Positions 32,950-43,906 are shown, counted from the stretch's first letter. The stretch: 46,089 nucleotides of DNA from Tubiluchus corallicola (GCA_030141605.1 JAQGDQ010001092.1:17501-63589), one strand, 5' to 3'. Translations and numbers: made by a program. Notes: generated by a model from the letters alone, not told the origin.

Positions 32950-33055
32950 CTTTAATATAAATTTAAGAATGAAGTTTTCAAACTTTTTTTAAATCTTGGT
33001 AACGACGAAATTGACTTAATATTTGCAGGTATTTTGTTCCACAAGGTATGATCAA
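32950..33055 (-). mobile_element. LINE ORF2 C-terminal scrap
   Basis: On the minus strand a short stretch reads LWNKIPANIKSISSLPRF followed by KKSLKTSFLNLY, the same LWN..P..IK...S...FK..LK signature as the other LINE tails in this window. It is too short to assign to a clade. Confidence 0.6.
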
Positions 33056-33098
33056 TAAGTTAAGCGCAATCTACTATCTTTCTTCCTACCATTTCCAC

Positions 33099-33362
33099 TA
33101 ACACATCCTTCTACCCTTCCTGTGTGATCTAACCTTTCTCCCAGTTCTTTTTTTGTTCACTCATCCATTCTTTTTTATCGGGCTCACATGACAATGGGCT
33201 TATACAAGACTTTGCTTCTCTAGCCCACTGCAGTACAATTATTCTTTTATGATAACGATGGTGTATGAAACATAACAATTTAACACAGTATGAAGTAATA
33301 ATTTTGATGTCACTGTGTGCTTAATGTCATTATATTGTACTGAATGTGATAATAATAAACTA
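33099..33362 (+). repeat. Dispersed repeat family F, copy 1
   Basis: About 260 bp, highly similar to 38892-39150 in the same orientation: CTAACACATCCTTCTACCCT, TTGTTCACTCATCCATTC, TCTAGCCCACTGCAGTACAA and TTTATGATAACGAT(G/A)GTGTA. It ends in a TGTGATAA(T/C)AATAA tail. Noncoding as far as seen; probably a LINE 3' region or SINE. Confidence 0.85.
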
Positions 33363-34059
33363 AAAAAATTGTCCGTTTTTACCGATTCTAAGCTAATACA
33401 GTAGTCGCCGTGTATTCGACTTATGGTAACGTATAAATAAATAATAAAAAAATAATAAATAATGAGATGAAATGTTTCGTAACATTAGGCCTACACCGGT
33501 CAACTTGATACTCGTTAATTAAATCTAGTATTGCAATGTTTTTGATTAGGATTAACAGGATTAAAGAAAAAAGATGGCGTAGATTTATGGTGAGTTTTAT
33601 GCATGAATATGCTTATATTATATTTAATTAAGTTGTCATTGGTCATTTGTTTGAAATCTTTGAGGTGCCAAATCAAAATAGGCGCGAATTTAGGTAAGCC
33701 ATGAAAAATGCGAATAAACGAACGTTGAAGAGCACGGGGAGAAACTAGGTTCGATTGACATCATCATCATCATACGCCCGTCACGTCTATTGTAGACATT
33801 CGGCAGGCAGAATTCTAAAATAAAAGAAATCTGCCTTCAGATAGGTAAACGCAGCAGTAATCCAGCAAAAAAACTAGACACTGCTACGCCAGTGGCTTGT
33901 CAGCACCACTTCCGATCATTGATAAGTCATTCTTGGCTATTTTGAAGCTAATCTTAATGTGCTTAATGTGCTAATCTTAATGTTAATATTAATGTGACGA
34001 GTCCTGTCATGATGCCTAAAAATTTTATTTATTTATAGTTTGTCCAATAGGGGGAACCA
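33363..34059. other. No gene seen; family C fragment and short CAT run
   Basis: Contains the 33371-33432 fragment of repeat family C and a short CATCATCATCATCAT run near 33759. TTAATGTG-type short duplications occur near 33955-33995. Confidence 0.5.
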
Positions 34060-34420
34060 TCGATCATTAAAAGGTGGGAATTTGGGGGAAGTGGTTTGTT
34101 TCTAGAGCGAAAATGACACATTTAGTTTTATCTGTATTAAGAGAAAGTTTTATTAGCTTTGAGCCAATTAGATAGGTTACCCAAGGCAGTATTCATATTA
34201 TTTACAGAAAAATTGTCAAAGTCTAAGAAGATGGTCGTCTGCAAATTGTTATTTTCATGTTGCGTTGGATGTTGTGGGTGTCGTTGATGTATACTAAAAA
34301 TAAGAGGGGTCCTAGGATTGACCCTTGTGGTACTCCACAAATTGCTATTGCCTGGTCAGAGAGGGAGTTATTGCACTTGAACAGTACTTGATCTTTGACT
34401 CTGCCCATGTGCATTTTTCC
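34060..34420 (-). mobile_element. LINE reverse transcriptase pseudogene fragment
   Basis: On the minus strand from 34414: MGRVKDQVLFKCNNSLSD, then GVPQGSILGPLLFLVYIND, a textbook motif of the non-LTR reverse transcriptase palm (GxPQGSxLGPLLF.xYxND). Frameshifts follow: one near 34240, before a DFDNFSVNNMNTALGNLSNW stretch, and another near 34145, before SLNTDKTKCVIF. The catalytic FADD box is degraded (only ...CRR/LQTTIF remains). It lies in three frames and is inactive. Confidence 0.88.
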
Positions 34421-34659
34421 TTAATTGTAACTTTTCCTCTTTCCTTTTCCCTGTTCTTCCTATTTCCCCTTTTGATTAAAATACTCAATAAAGCTTCTCA
34501 ACAAAAATAATATAAAATGATAAAAAATATTGTAATGTCTTGCTTAAAGGCGTAGGCTATGAGCAGGTTTTCTTGTTAAAATCAGAAAAAATTCATATGG
34601 GCTGTAATCTATGATGTACTACAGAATATGATGTACTTTTTGAAGCCCTCTTCTACTAT

Positions 34660-34915
34660 CATCATTTTTGTCGTCGTCATTATCATCATTGATGTGATTA
34701 CCAGTAACTTTGTAATCACAATAAATATTGCAATAGTCATCATCATCATCATCATCATTATCATCACCATCATCATAACCACCACCATCATCATCATCAC
34801 CGTCATCATCGTCATCGTCCTCATCATCTCATCATCATCAACATCATCATCACCATCATCATCATTATTATCATTGGCACCATCATTATCATCATCATCA
34901 TCATCATTAATGTTA
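34660..34915. repeat. (CAT)n-type trinucleotide array
   Basis: Imperfect CAT repeats with CGT, TAT and ACC interruptions, about 250 bp. The frames in it (Ile/Val-rich and Asp-rich) are artefacts. Confidence 0.93.
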
Positions 34916-35370
34916 CAGTCGCACACTAAGAAAAAAGTCTGTTATCAACATGGCAACAGGCTCATTCTCAGCCTCTTCTAGCAGCATACAAAATAAATCA
35001 GGAATAAGTATTTTTTCCAGCCACAATTGCAGCAGTGAAAAAGAGCAATTCGATGCCACATTAGCGAGTAATAGACTCCGTGATTCTCTTTGCTTAGTTG
35101 AAGAGATATGGTCACCATTATCCGGCTAATAACGTCTCTATCGCCTGCAACTCCAAGATAAGGAATTTAATGACGTCATATTGCTCTGATGATTTCCCAA
35201 GCAAGCAAACAAAATATTTATTGTACAATCAAGTCAACGTCGTCTGCATAAAACAAATGATAGCTTTTAATTGCAACATTTCTGGAATGCTAAAATAGGA
35301 ATGGTGCGTAAATAATTAGTTTTATTAGTTCTACACAAAATGCAAGTATGTTTTCAATTACAAGTACAAC
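34916..35370. other. No gene seen
   Basis: Unique-looking sequence with a 66-codon frame lacking support. Confidence 0.5.
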
Positions 35371-36044
35371 GTAGTGTAGTGTAGTGTAGTGTAGTGTAGT
35401 GTAGTGTAGTGTAGTGTAGTGTAGTGTAGTGTAGTGTAGTGTAGTGTAGTGTAGTGTAGTGTAGTGTAGTGTAGTGTAGTGTAGTGTAGTGTAGTGTAGT
35501 GTAGTGTAGTGTAGTGTAGTGTAGTGTAGTGTAGTGTAGTGTAGTGTAGTGTAGTGTAGTGTAGTGTAGTGTAGTGTAGTGTAGTGTAGTGTAGTGTAGT
35601 GTAGTGTAGTGTAATGTAGTGTAGTGTAGTGTAGTGTAGTGTAGTGTAGTGTAGTGTAGTGTAGTGTAGTGTAGTGTAGTGTAGTGTAGTGTAGTGTAGT
35701 GTAGTGTAGTGTAGTGTAGTGTAGTGTAGTGTAGTGTAGTGTAGTGTAGTGTAGTGTAGTGTAGTGTAGTGTAGTGTAGTGTAGTGTAGTGTAGTGTAGT
35801 GTAGTGTAGTGTAGTGTAGTGTAGTGTAGTGTAGTGTAGTGTAGTGTAGTGTAGTGTAATGTAATGTAATGTAATGTAGAGTAGTGTAGTGTAGTGTAGT
35901 GTAGTGTAGTGTAGTGTAGTGTAGTGTAGTGTAGTGTAGTGTAGTGTAGTGTAGTGTAGTGTAGTGTAGTGTAGTGTAGTGTAGTGTAGTGTAGTGTAGT
36001 GTAGTGTAGTGTAGTGTAGTGTAATGTAATGTAATGTAATGTAA
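35371..36044 (+). repeat. (GTAGT)n pentanucleotide array, about 135 units
   Basis: A 674-bp nearly perfect array. The only deviations are one GTAAT at about 35612, a GTAAT cluster with one GTAGA at about 35856-35880, and a terminal GTAAT cluster at about 36021-36043. Confidence 0.98.
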
Positions 36045-37080
36045 ATTAATCTAAAAAATAATTTAAAACCTTATTGAAAAGGATGAAGTCCATATAAAAA
36101 TGCAGTTACACTGACATTGAAATTATTTCAAGTTAAAGAAAAAATATCAAATTTTCACTTTGTAAAGAAAATGTCAACAGATGGCATAAAATATAAAAAA
36201 TATTTCGAGCAATGGCGCCAGAACCAAAACACGAAAACCAATTACAGTAAACCAAAACAAAGGAAAAAAATATTCAAATATTATCGATGATGATTTTTCG
36301 TTATAATCCAGTTCTTTATGTACTTTCATTCAATTTTTTGGATATGTGCCAAACAACGCGTTTTTGCAAGCATTGGGAAACAGACAATACAAAAAATCTA
36401 TCTATCAATACAAAAAATATTTTGCCAGCCATCTTGAAATTCAAAATGGCTGCCGTCGCTTATCGAAATTTTGTTCATATCTCTGCTTGTAAGTTGAATA
36501 GACGGTTTCGATTTGATATCAGAACATAAATAATGTGAAATGCAGAAACAGGCATTAATTACGAAGTAAGGTGTTAAGTTAAGTTAAGTTAAGCCAAGTT
36601 TATTCACATTTCTACAGCGTACTGTTCATTTGCGTGCTCTAGCAAGCTTTTCAGTAATTACAGCTTATCGAAAGCTATACAGTTCGATAATATTACGTTG
36701 TTTTTCAGAGATTTAGTTCATTTTCCAACAGGAATGTTCATAAAATCAACCCTACTACTCAATTCTGCTAGAACCCATCAAGACGACCAATTATTATCCA
36801 CTTTCTCCCAACCCAAGTGAGGCTTGGGGTTGATTTTAGGAATGCTTTTTCCATTGGATGACAGGGCTTGTGGTGAAAAACAGGATATGAACAGGGTCAG
36901 GCAAATTACGTCATCGTCTGTCAGGCAAATAATGAAGATGTTTTACGAATTTTACTTAGAGAAGCGAAACAATGTTACTACATAGTGCGTAGAACCAAAA
37001 TTGTTTTTGTAAGAAAATCCCATCTGTGCACGCATTCTGGCAGTCATGCGCTGAAGCCTATATTAAATGAATTTTATCTT
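36045..37080. other. No gene seen
   Basis: AT-rich. Includes (GTTAA)n near 36570-36590 and an AAAATGGCTGCC block near 36443. The 80-codon frame at 36287 has no coding features that I can see. Confidence 0.5.
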
Positions 37081-37745
37081 TTCTCACCTCATCTCATCTC
37101 ATCTCATTTCACCTCACCTCATCTCATCTCATCTCACCTCATCTCATCTCATCTCATCTCACCTCATTTCACCTCACCTCACCTCACCTCATCTCAACTC
37201 ATCTAACGTCATCTCATCTCACCTCATCTCACCTCACCTCATTTCACCTCACCTCACCTCATCTCAACTCACCTAACGTCATCTCATCTCATCTCATCTC
37301 ACCTCATTTCACCTCACCTCACCTCACCTCATCTCAACTCATCTAACGTCATCTCATCTCACCTCATCTCATCTCATCTCACCTCATTTCACCTCACCTC
37401 ACCTCATCTCAACTCATCTAACGTCATCTCATCTCACCTCATCTCATCTCACCTCATTTCACCTCACCTCACCTCATCTCAACTGATCTAACGTCACTCA
37501 CCTCACCTCACCTCACCTCAACTCACCTTATCTGACCTTACCTTATCCTATCCTATTCTACCCTACCCTATCCTGTCTTCTCTTCCCTTCTCTTCTTTTA
37601 TCTTGTCTTGTCTTATTTTTGCTTATCTTGTCCTGTCCTCTCCTGTGCTGCGCTGTGTTGTGCTGTCCTGTTCTGTCCCGTCCCGTCCCGTGCCGTCCCG
37701 TCCCGTCCGGTCCCGTCCCGTCCTGTCCTGTCTTATCTTATCTTA
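37081..37745 (+). repeat. Motif-drifting pentanucleotide tract
   Basis: (CTCAT)n and (CTCAC)n blocks with higher-order periodicity marked by ATCTAACGTCATCTCATCTC at about 37200, 37272, 37345, 37418 and 37486. The tract then drifts through CTTAT, CTATC, CTTCT, CTTGT and CTGTC units to (CGTCC)n near 37675-37720, then back to (CTTAT)n. The five-base register persists almost throughout. Confidence 0.94.
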
Positions 37746-38429
37746 TAACAAATTGTCCTGGAAAATTTTGATGTGTATGTATACACTTAAATATTTTAAC
37801 TAGCTTCTGTTCTAATGTTTATATAACTATTTAAACTTTACACATGTGTGTTTAAACTTTGTTTGCAATACTGTGCACTCTTAAAGTAAATTTTAAAACG
37901 AAAAAAAATAAAAACGCAAAATTAATAACTAAATAATGAATTGAGAGTGAAAGACAACTTTGTCAGAATTTCAAGTGACAAACTGAATGAGAAGGAGATG
38001 TGATGTTTCAAAAACTTTCTGAAGTAAAAGAGTACCAAGAAAGTGTGTATTTTTTCTCAAGTAAGTTTTAAAAACTGAAACTACAAAGAAAATGTGTTAG
38101 TAACAACAAGTAACCTAGTCACTGACATTCGGGGTGAGAATTCTCTTCCAGAAAGCGAATACGAATCGAATCGAATTTGTGACTATCGAATAAGAATCGA
38201 ACCGAACTTTAATATTTCGAATTCGAATTGAGACTGAAAGATTTTCGAACAAGTTTTCGAACCGCCAGTAAAATTAGTCGTACAAAGATCGTGCATATTA
38301 CTCGATTTTGTTCTGCAGTAAAACTGCTAATAAACTGTTTAAAATTGTGCAGAAAAATTGCAGTTAAACTGTGCTAATTGCATGATGTTTCAAAAGTTTT
38401 AATAATCATTATCATCATCATCTAATGAA
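37746..38429. other. No gene seen; degenerate CGAAT-rich segment
   Basis: 38150-38260 and 38785-38845 share repeated TCGAATCGAATT-like motifs flanking the LINE fragment at 38430-38740, which suggests an older microsatellite split by an insertion. No gene. Confidence 0.45.
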
Positions 38430-38740
38430 TCACACGTCCAGTGACATGATTCTGCTGACCTCCCTATGCCAGGACTCCCTGCTCGCCGCAATGCCCCAAG
38501 TGCATTTATTTCTAAGGATCAATGCTGAAGTGTTTAAATCTTTCTGTGCAAAATCTAAGTATGTTAACATTTGTTCTCCTGCAGGTTTTTTTAGCTGGTT
38601 CTATGGCTTGTTGAAGAGCTATCTTCACTGGAATATCATCAGGTAGTCTAAGCATATGCCCAATCCATCTTAAACGGTGTCTTTTTATTTTTCTTGTCCA
38701 AGGTTCTTCTTTTATTTTTTCATATAGATAATGATATTAA
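38430..38740 (-). mobile_element. LINE ORF2 C-terminal fragment (RRLRWxGH type)
   Basis: On the minus strand from about 38725: KEEPWTRKIKRHRLRWIGHM, then LRLPDDIPVKIALQQAIEP. After one frameshift near 38580 come LTYLDFAQKDLNTSALIL and WHREVSRIMSLDV, then a stop. The RLRW.GH..R.PD..P...AL box followed by T.L....KDL..... and a W near the end is the standard tail of many non-LTR ORF2 proteins. Degraded. Confidence 0.82.
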
Positions 38741-38891
38741 AAGTTTTAATGATAAAGAACGTATGTGGTTGAAGTGATGAATAATTCGAATCTATAGCTT
38801 TATAGGTTCGAATCGAATTCGAACTGAAAAAAAATCGATTCAAACGTACGATCCTCACTGTAACGTATGACTACTATGATGTTTTTAGTAT

Positions 38892-39150
38892 TCTAACACA
38901 TCCTTCTACCCTTCCTGTGTGATCTAACCTTTCTCCTAGTTCTTTTTTTTGTTCACTCATCCATTCTTTTTTTATCTGGTTCACATGACAGCGGGCTTAT
39001 ACAAGCCTTTGCTTCTCTAGCCCACTGCAGTACAATTAATCTTTTATGATAACGATAGTGTATGAAACATAACAATTTATTACAGTATGAAGTAACAATT
39101 TTGATGTCACATTGTGCATTATATTGGACTGAATGTGATAACAATAATAA
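38892..39150 (+). repeat. Dispersed repeat family F, copy 2
   Basis: Same orientation as 33099-33362 and similar over its full length, with small indels (for example T runs of 7 against 8). The minus-strand frames here belong to the repeat. Confidence 0.85.
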
Positions 39151-39715
39151 ATAAAAATGAAAAATAAATAAAAATAATTCACGTTGATAAACCAGTATTC
39201 AAAGAGTAGAACGTATGCACTCCCACAATGCAACATGTTTCACGAAATTTCATTACGTCATACAAAGATCCCCTAAAGTTCGAAATAAGTTCTTTCTTAC
39301 TCGCCCACGCAGAAGCGCATTATTTCAATAGAGAAACGTGAGGCGTATCGAAAAATTAGTCCGGCTAAAACCATCTAAACGTCCATTATAACATTTAGTT
39401 TCAAACAGTTTTCTTTTTTGTCGTTACTAATGGAGTTCAAAATACATTTTAGCTTAAACGAATCTATTCACACTGGCCCAGCAACGCCTGTTTTTCACCC
39501 ACAATAAAGAAACCCCCCTGATACGAAAGGTCAGCCTCCATATAACGCCCATCAGTGCGGCCAATGTGCCGTAAAATGGGATAAAGCAGGATAATTGCCA
39601 GGACAATTACAGGCTTCATTGAGTTATTTAGTAAAAAGGCAAGGACCCACTATGATCCGATTTCCATTGAAATTGGTCATATATTATATGCAGTGGATTC
39701 TTTTGAAAAGGCTTT
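39151..39715. other. No gene seen
   Basis: No recognised feature. Confidence 0.45.
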
Positions 39716-40252
39716 GACCTGTCATCTATAGTGGAACAGGTCCTGCAACAGCAAATGACCTATATCAATCACAGTGGAGCAGGTCCTGCAACAGCAGAAT
39801 GACCGGTCATCTATACTGGAACAGCGCACTCTAGGAACCGTAAACAAAAGGTTATCATTTGATTTAAGACTGTACCTGTGTAAATTTGTTGGGCGAATCA
39901 TATCACAAATATATATATATATATATATATTCCGGGGTCAAGGTCAAGGTCAAAACCTGGAACAAAAGGTCACCAGTTAAAAATCAACAGATAGGTTGAA
40001 TTTGAGCCTTGATTTAGATTCTAGGGATTTTTTCTGATTAAAACGACACTTCTCCCGTGAATTTTGGTCCAGTAGTTACTGAAACATGAATTTTTGAAAT
40101 TTCAGGCAAACACGAAAGCCCAAAATTTCAAATTGTCATAACCTTTGAACGGGTGGGTTGCTTGACCTAAAATTTTGAACAGCAACTGTTCTCATAAGGC
40201 CCAATAACCGTGCCAAGTTTCATTAAAATACTGGGAGAATTGACATGGAATT
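39716..40252 (+). repeat. Long inverted pair, left arm
   Basis: Inverted relative to 42408-43170. Shared blocks are the 43-bp minisatellite unit (GGAACAGGTCCTGCAACAGC), GGAACCGTAAACAAAAGGTT, a (TA)n run, GGGGTCAAGGTCAAGGTCAA, AATTTGAGCCTTGATTTAGA and CACGAAAGCCCAAAATTTCA with small changes. The interior (about 2.15 kb) holds a LINE fragment and a MITE. TCAAGGTCA at 39937-39951 matches the extended half-site of ERR/FTZ-F1-type nuclear receptors. Confidence 0.85.
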
Positions 40253-40802
40253 TGATTTGATAGAACTATTCTCGTATCACGATTTCCACGTGACAGCATA
40301 ATCACTTTCTAATCTGATAATTTTTTGTATTAGTTTTTTTAATAATATACGCCTTTATACAAAAAATCACTCTAAATTTTTTAGTAAAACAAAAGTTAGG
40401 TCAAAAGGTCATAAAATTTTAACAGACAAAGACTGACTGTACGTATTTTGTACGTAAGAAAGAAATATTTCTCATTTTGTGTTTTATTTTATAGTGCACT
40501 CTTCAATTGAAAAAGATTTTTGAAATACTTTTTCTGTTCAGAAACATCTTTAGTTTAAACATAATTTATTTAGGATTGGATCAGACAGTTTGTACAACAT
40601 GATTTAAGATCCTCACCACAACAGACTTTATACACTATTTACAAGAACATTTACAGTAAGAATAGACTATACTTAGTTTTTAGTATACTTCAGTATACTA
40701 AAGTTTTACTACAGTGATACATTAGACATTAGTAAAAAATGACGGTTAGTAAATATTAATGTACGATTATTTAAGACTGATGCATTTGATATCAGATAGA
40801 AA

Positions 40803-41366
40803 CTACTGGAAGCGTTTAGTACATAATATAAAGTCATGTATACATTGGAATATTTTACAGTCAGCAACATAGTTAAATTCGTCTTTACCGAATAATAACA
40901 ACTTCAACAGATCATTATTTTCTAAAACAGCTATATTAAGGTTTTTGGGCAGAAGTATTGCATTTAATTTATCAAACATAACTACCCTAGCTAGTTGATG
41001 CAATGGGCAGTGCAACAAAAAGTGTTCAACAGACTCAAATCGAAATCCACAGTTACAATTCGGCAATATTGGATGACCGTTTTTATCTTTATAGCCTTTA
41101 GAGAAAAAGTCACAGTTTAGCTGAGAAAATCCGATTCTCATGCGCGTATGATGCACTGACATTGGAGGTTTACCAAATGAAAAATGTTTCTTACGCAACG
41201 AAATACTTAAATGTGATTTGAGCTCTTGTTTGAATTGTGATATGGATGTAATTTCACCAATGTTCTGTGGTAAGTTGTTCCACATGTTAATGGTCGATAT
41301 GAAAAACGATTTTTCACAGCTAACAGAACGGCAACTAAAATTTCTGTATTTAGTACCACTGCGCAT
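40803..41366 (-). mobile_element. LINE ORF2 C-terminal region, uninterrupted 187 codons
   Basis: An open frame with the hallmarks of a non-LTR ORF2 tail: FFISTINMWNNLPQNI and FKQELKSHLS, then HHTRMRIGFSQLNCDFF, then a zinc-knuckle-like C-x-C-x8-H-x4-C in NCNCGFRFESVEHFLLHCP, then a variable Leu-rich end closing ...CTKRFQ-stop. The element is cut off upstream: no reverse transcriptase motifs were found above 41366. The absence of stops over 187 codons suggests this is the youngest LINE piece in the window. The minus-strand 3' region continues to about 40560. Confidence 0.85.
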
Positions 41367-41731
41367 ATAATAGGGTGTAACTTAGTTTACCTATGGCGGC
41401 AGAATTGCACTTAAATAGTGGGGCACTAAGTCATTGATTATTTTGAAAAAAAGACATAGGCGATGATATCACAGAAACATCTTTTTCACAATACAGTCGC
41501 CGAGATCGGTTCTACAATAAGTTAAATCCAGAGGATTTAAGTCAGGGCTGTTTTCTATCCTGTGTTTTGTAATACATCAAAAGTTGGGTTTCTTTTTCAT
41601 TCAGAACAGTAATACTGGGAAAGTTCCGTAAAGGAAATACAATTTTATACAACACATTTAAAGGAATCGTGAAAAGGAAAACAAAGCGCACAACTAATTT
41701 TTTCTTGGGTAGGCCTATTAGACACTCATTG

Positions 41732-42197
41732 TTAAAGGACAAGAAAATGGCCAACCAAAGTAAGCCTCAGAAAACGCGCAATAAAAAATCATATCACCTA
41801 AGTATAATCTTAAGCGAATAAAGTACTCACGTTTTCGCATTTACTCCAATTTTTGTAAAATATTTCAACCGCTGCAGTAAACGTTGGCGCAGACATGTTT
41901 CATTTAGTCCGCCAATTGAAAAGCCAGCATGTGACTGATCACGTGGTATGACGTCACTTGAACACAGTCGCAAGGAGTTCTGATCACGTGTACTATACAG
42001 ATTTGTGCTGTGGTTCCGTGACGCCATCTAATATGGCGCCGCCGTGACAGTTTCGCGGAAGAATTTAAAATGAAAACAAACAGGAAATTCTTTCAACGTG
42101 AGTATGATAAACGCTTAAGATTGTCTCTAACCATTATAATTCTTTAACGAAAATTTTCTGAGACTTGCTTTAACTAGGCCTTTTCCTTGTCCTTTAA
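41732..42197. mobile_element. TTAA-flanked MITE family D with about 43-bp terminal inverted repeats
   Basis: The left end is TTAAAGGACAAGAAAATGGC and the right end, complemented, is TTAAAGGACAAGGAAAAGGC; both continue to (G/A)CCTCAGAAAA or GTCTCAGAAAA. TTAA flanks both ends. It is inserted in an inverted copy of repeat family A (42198-42275). One internal half matches 31035-31200 and 45487-45660. It contains TGACGTCA and two TGATCACGTG sites, but no coding sequence. Confidence 0.82.
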
Positions 42198-42407
42198 AGC
42201 AAAACCGGACTCAATCTTAAACTGTAAGTCAAAACAATCTGCTTCTTAAAATATTAAGAGGAAACATGCTATACTAAGACAACGATGGTAAAATTGGTAA
42301 ACTTTTTACCTAAACTAAAATTGTTGCTTTGTGGCTTTACCTAACATTTCGATATAATTGCAGAAATAGACACTGAACAGCTCTGCTGAAAAGTCTTATG
42401 GGTCATT

Positions 42408-43170
42408 GCATGTTAATTCACCCGGTATTTTAGTGAAACTTGGCATGGTTATTGGGCCTTATGAGAACAGTTCATATTCAAAATTTATTTTAGGTCAAGC
42501 GGCCCATCCGTCCAAAGGTTATGACAATTTGAAATTTTGGGCTTTCGCACTCTTTCGCATTTGCCTGAAATTTCAAAAATTCATGTGTCAGTAACTACTG
42601 GACCAAAATTCACGGGAGAGGTGTCGTTTTAATCAGAAAAAATCCCTAGAATCTAAATCAAGGCTCAAATTCAACCTATCTGATGATTTTCAGTTGATGA
42701 CCTTTTGACCGAGATTTTGACCTTGACCTTGACCCCGGAATATATATATATGTGTTTGCGCTTCATGGCGAAGCATGTGGTTATATTTGTGATAGAGATT
42801 CGCCCAACAAATTTGCATAGGTGCAGTCTTAGATCAAATGATAACCTTTTGTTTACGGTTCCTAGAGCGCGCTGTTCCAGTATAGATGACATGACAGGTC
42901 ATTCTGCTGTTGCAGGACCTGTTCCACTACGAGTAATATAGGTCATTTGCTGTTGCAGGACCTGTTCCACTACGAGTAATGTAGGTCATTTGCTGTTGCA
43001 GGACCTGTTCCACTACGAGCAATATAGGTCATTTGCTGTTGCAGGACCTGTTCCACTACAAGTGATATAGGTCATTTGCTGTTGCAGGACCTGTTCCACT
43101 ATAGATGACAGGTCATTCTGCTGTTGCAGGACCTGTTCCACTATAGATGACAGGTCATTCTGCTATTGTG
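42408..43170 (-). repeat. Long inverted pair, right arm, with 43-bp minisatellite
   Basis: Complement of 39716-40252, extended by a tandem array at about 42896-43165. The unit AGGTCATTTGCTGTTGCAGG plus ACCTGTTCCACTACGAGTAAT starts at 42896, 42940, 42983, 43026, 43069, 43110 and 43152, a 41-44-bp spacing. The left arm has only two or three such units. Confidence 0.88.
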
Positions 43171-43497
43171 CGACAAATTCCATGAAACAGCCTACCTATC
43201 ACATCAGGACACAAGAACATTAACAGTTTTAAAATACAGATAGACATACTTATTAAAGATAGCATACAGTCTTTGAAGTAATCCAATTTTCATTTGTATT
43301 GCATATGCTTGTATTTTTTTTAATCTGTGTGTTTTTTATGAATTTACTAATTGTAATGTTATGATATTTAGTAAGATTACTGTTTAATCTCATAAACCAT
43401 TTTTAAGTCCGTCATGATGATTTTAGAAATCTTTGTGAAGCTTCTTTGAATATTGCCAGCTGAGCTGTCTATAGATTAAGACGCTATGCAAAGTAAA
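43171..43497. other. No gene seen; possible LINE 3' tail
   Basis: AT-rich. The segment from about 43440 runs directly into (ATT)n, a layout common at LINE 3' ends, but no coding remnant was recognised. Confidence 0.35.
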
Positions 43498-43528
43498 TAT
43501 TATTATTATTATTATTATGATTATTATT

Positions 43529-43569
<41 letters not shown>
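43498..43569 (+). repeat. (TTA)n(TTG)n trinucleotide array
   Basis: Perfect to near-perfect TTA units followed by about 14 TTG units, ending exactly where the LTR-like element begins. Confidence 0.95.
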
Positions 43570-43572
<3 letters not shown>

Positions 43573-43906
43573 CACGGAGGCACCTGTGTCAGGTCAGGTG
43601 TAGGGCCCTCTACACGCCCTGCTTCCACGTCAGCAGCGACTCACGCCTTTCTTGTAGGTCCAGACGTCTTGTTTGGGCCTACACGTGGTGTGAGAAGCCA
43701 GCTGACCTGGAATGGCAGTATAAAAGCGTGTAGAGGTCACTACAGCCTTGATTTCTGACACAGGCGCTTCTCGGGTGTAGTGCTGTTACTGAGTTAGATA
43801 GTTATTTTTTGTGCACGTGTATTTTGTTCCCTATTTTTATTAGTGCTGATAATAAACTCCGTACAGTGTAGATTTTGTGTATTTTATTTTATGAGAGTTA
43901 AATGAC
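43570..43906 (+). mobile_element. Solo-LTR-like element
   Basis: Begins TGTCACGG and can be closed at AATGACA (43906), giving TGTCA...TGACA inverted ends. It has promoter and terminator signals in LTR order: a TATA box (AGTATAAAAGCG, 43719-43726) and AATAAA at 43851-43856 about 130 bp later, followed by a GT/T-rich stretch. It is much more GC-rich than its neighbours. No primer-binding site or target duplication was found, so a solo LTR is inferred. The overlapping 90-codon frame is not supported as a gene. Confidence 0.5.

Noticed and set aside
35371-36044. Telomere-like or centromeric repeat
   Set aside because: GTAGT is not a known animal telomere motif and the array is a single interstitial block, so it is a microsatellite.
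43530-43758. 90- and 67-codon ORFs over the LTR-like element
   Set aside because: They begin in the TTG array and cross a TATA-bearing noncoding element without coding features.
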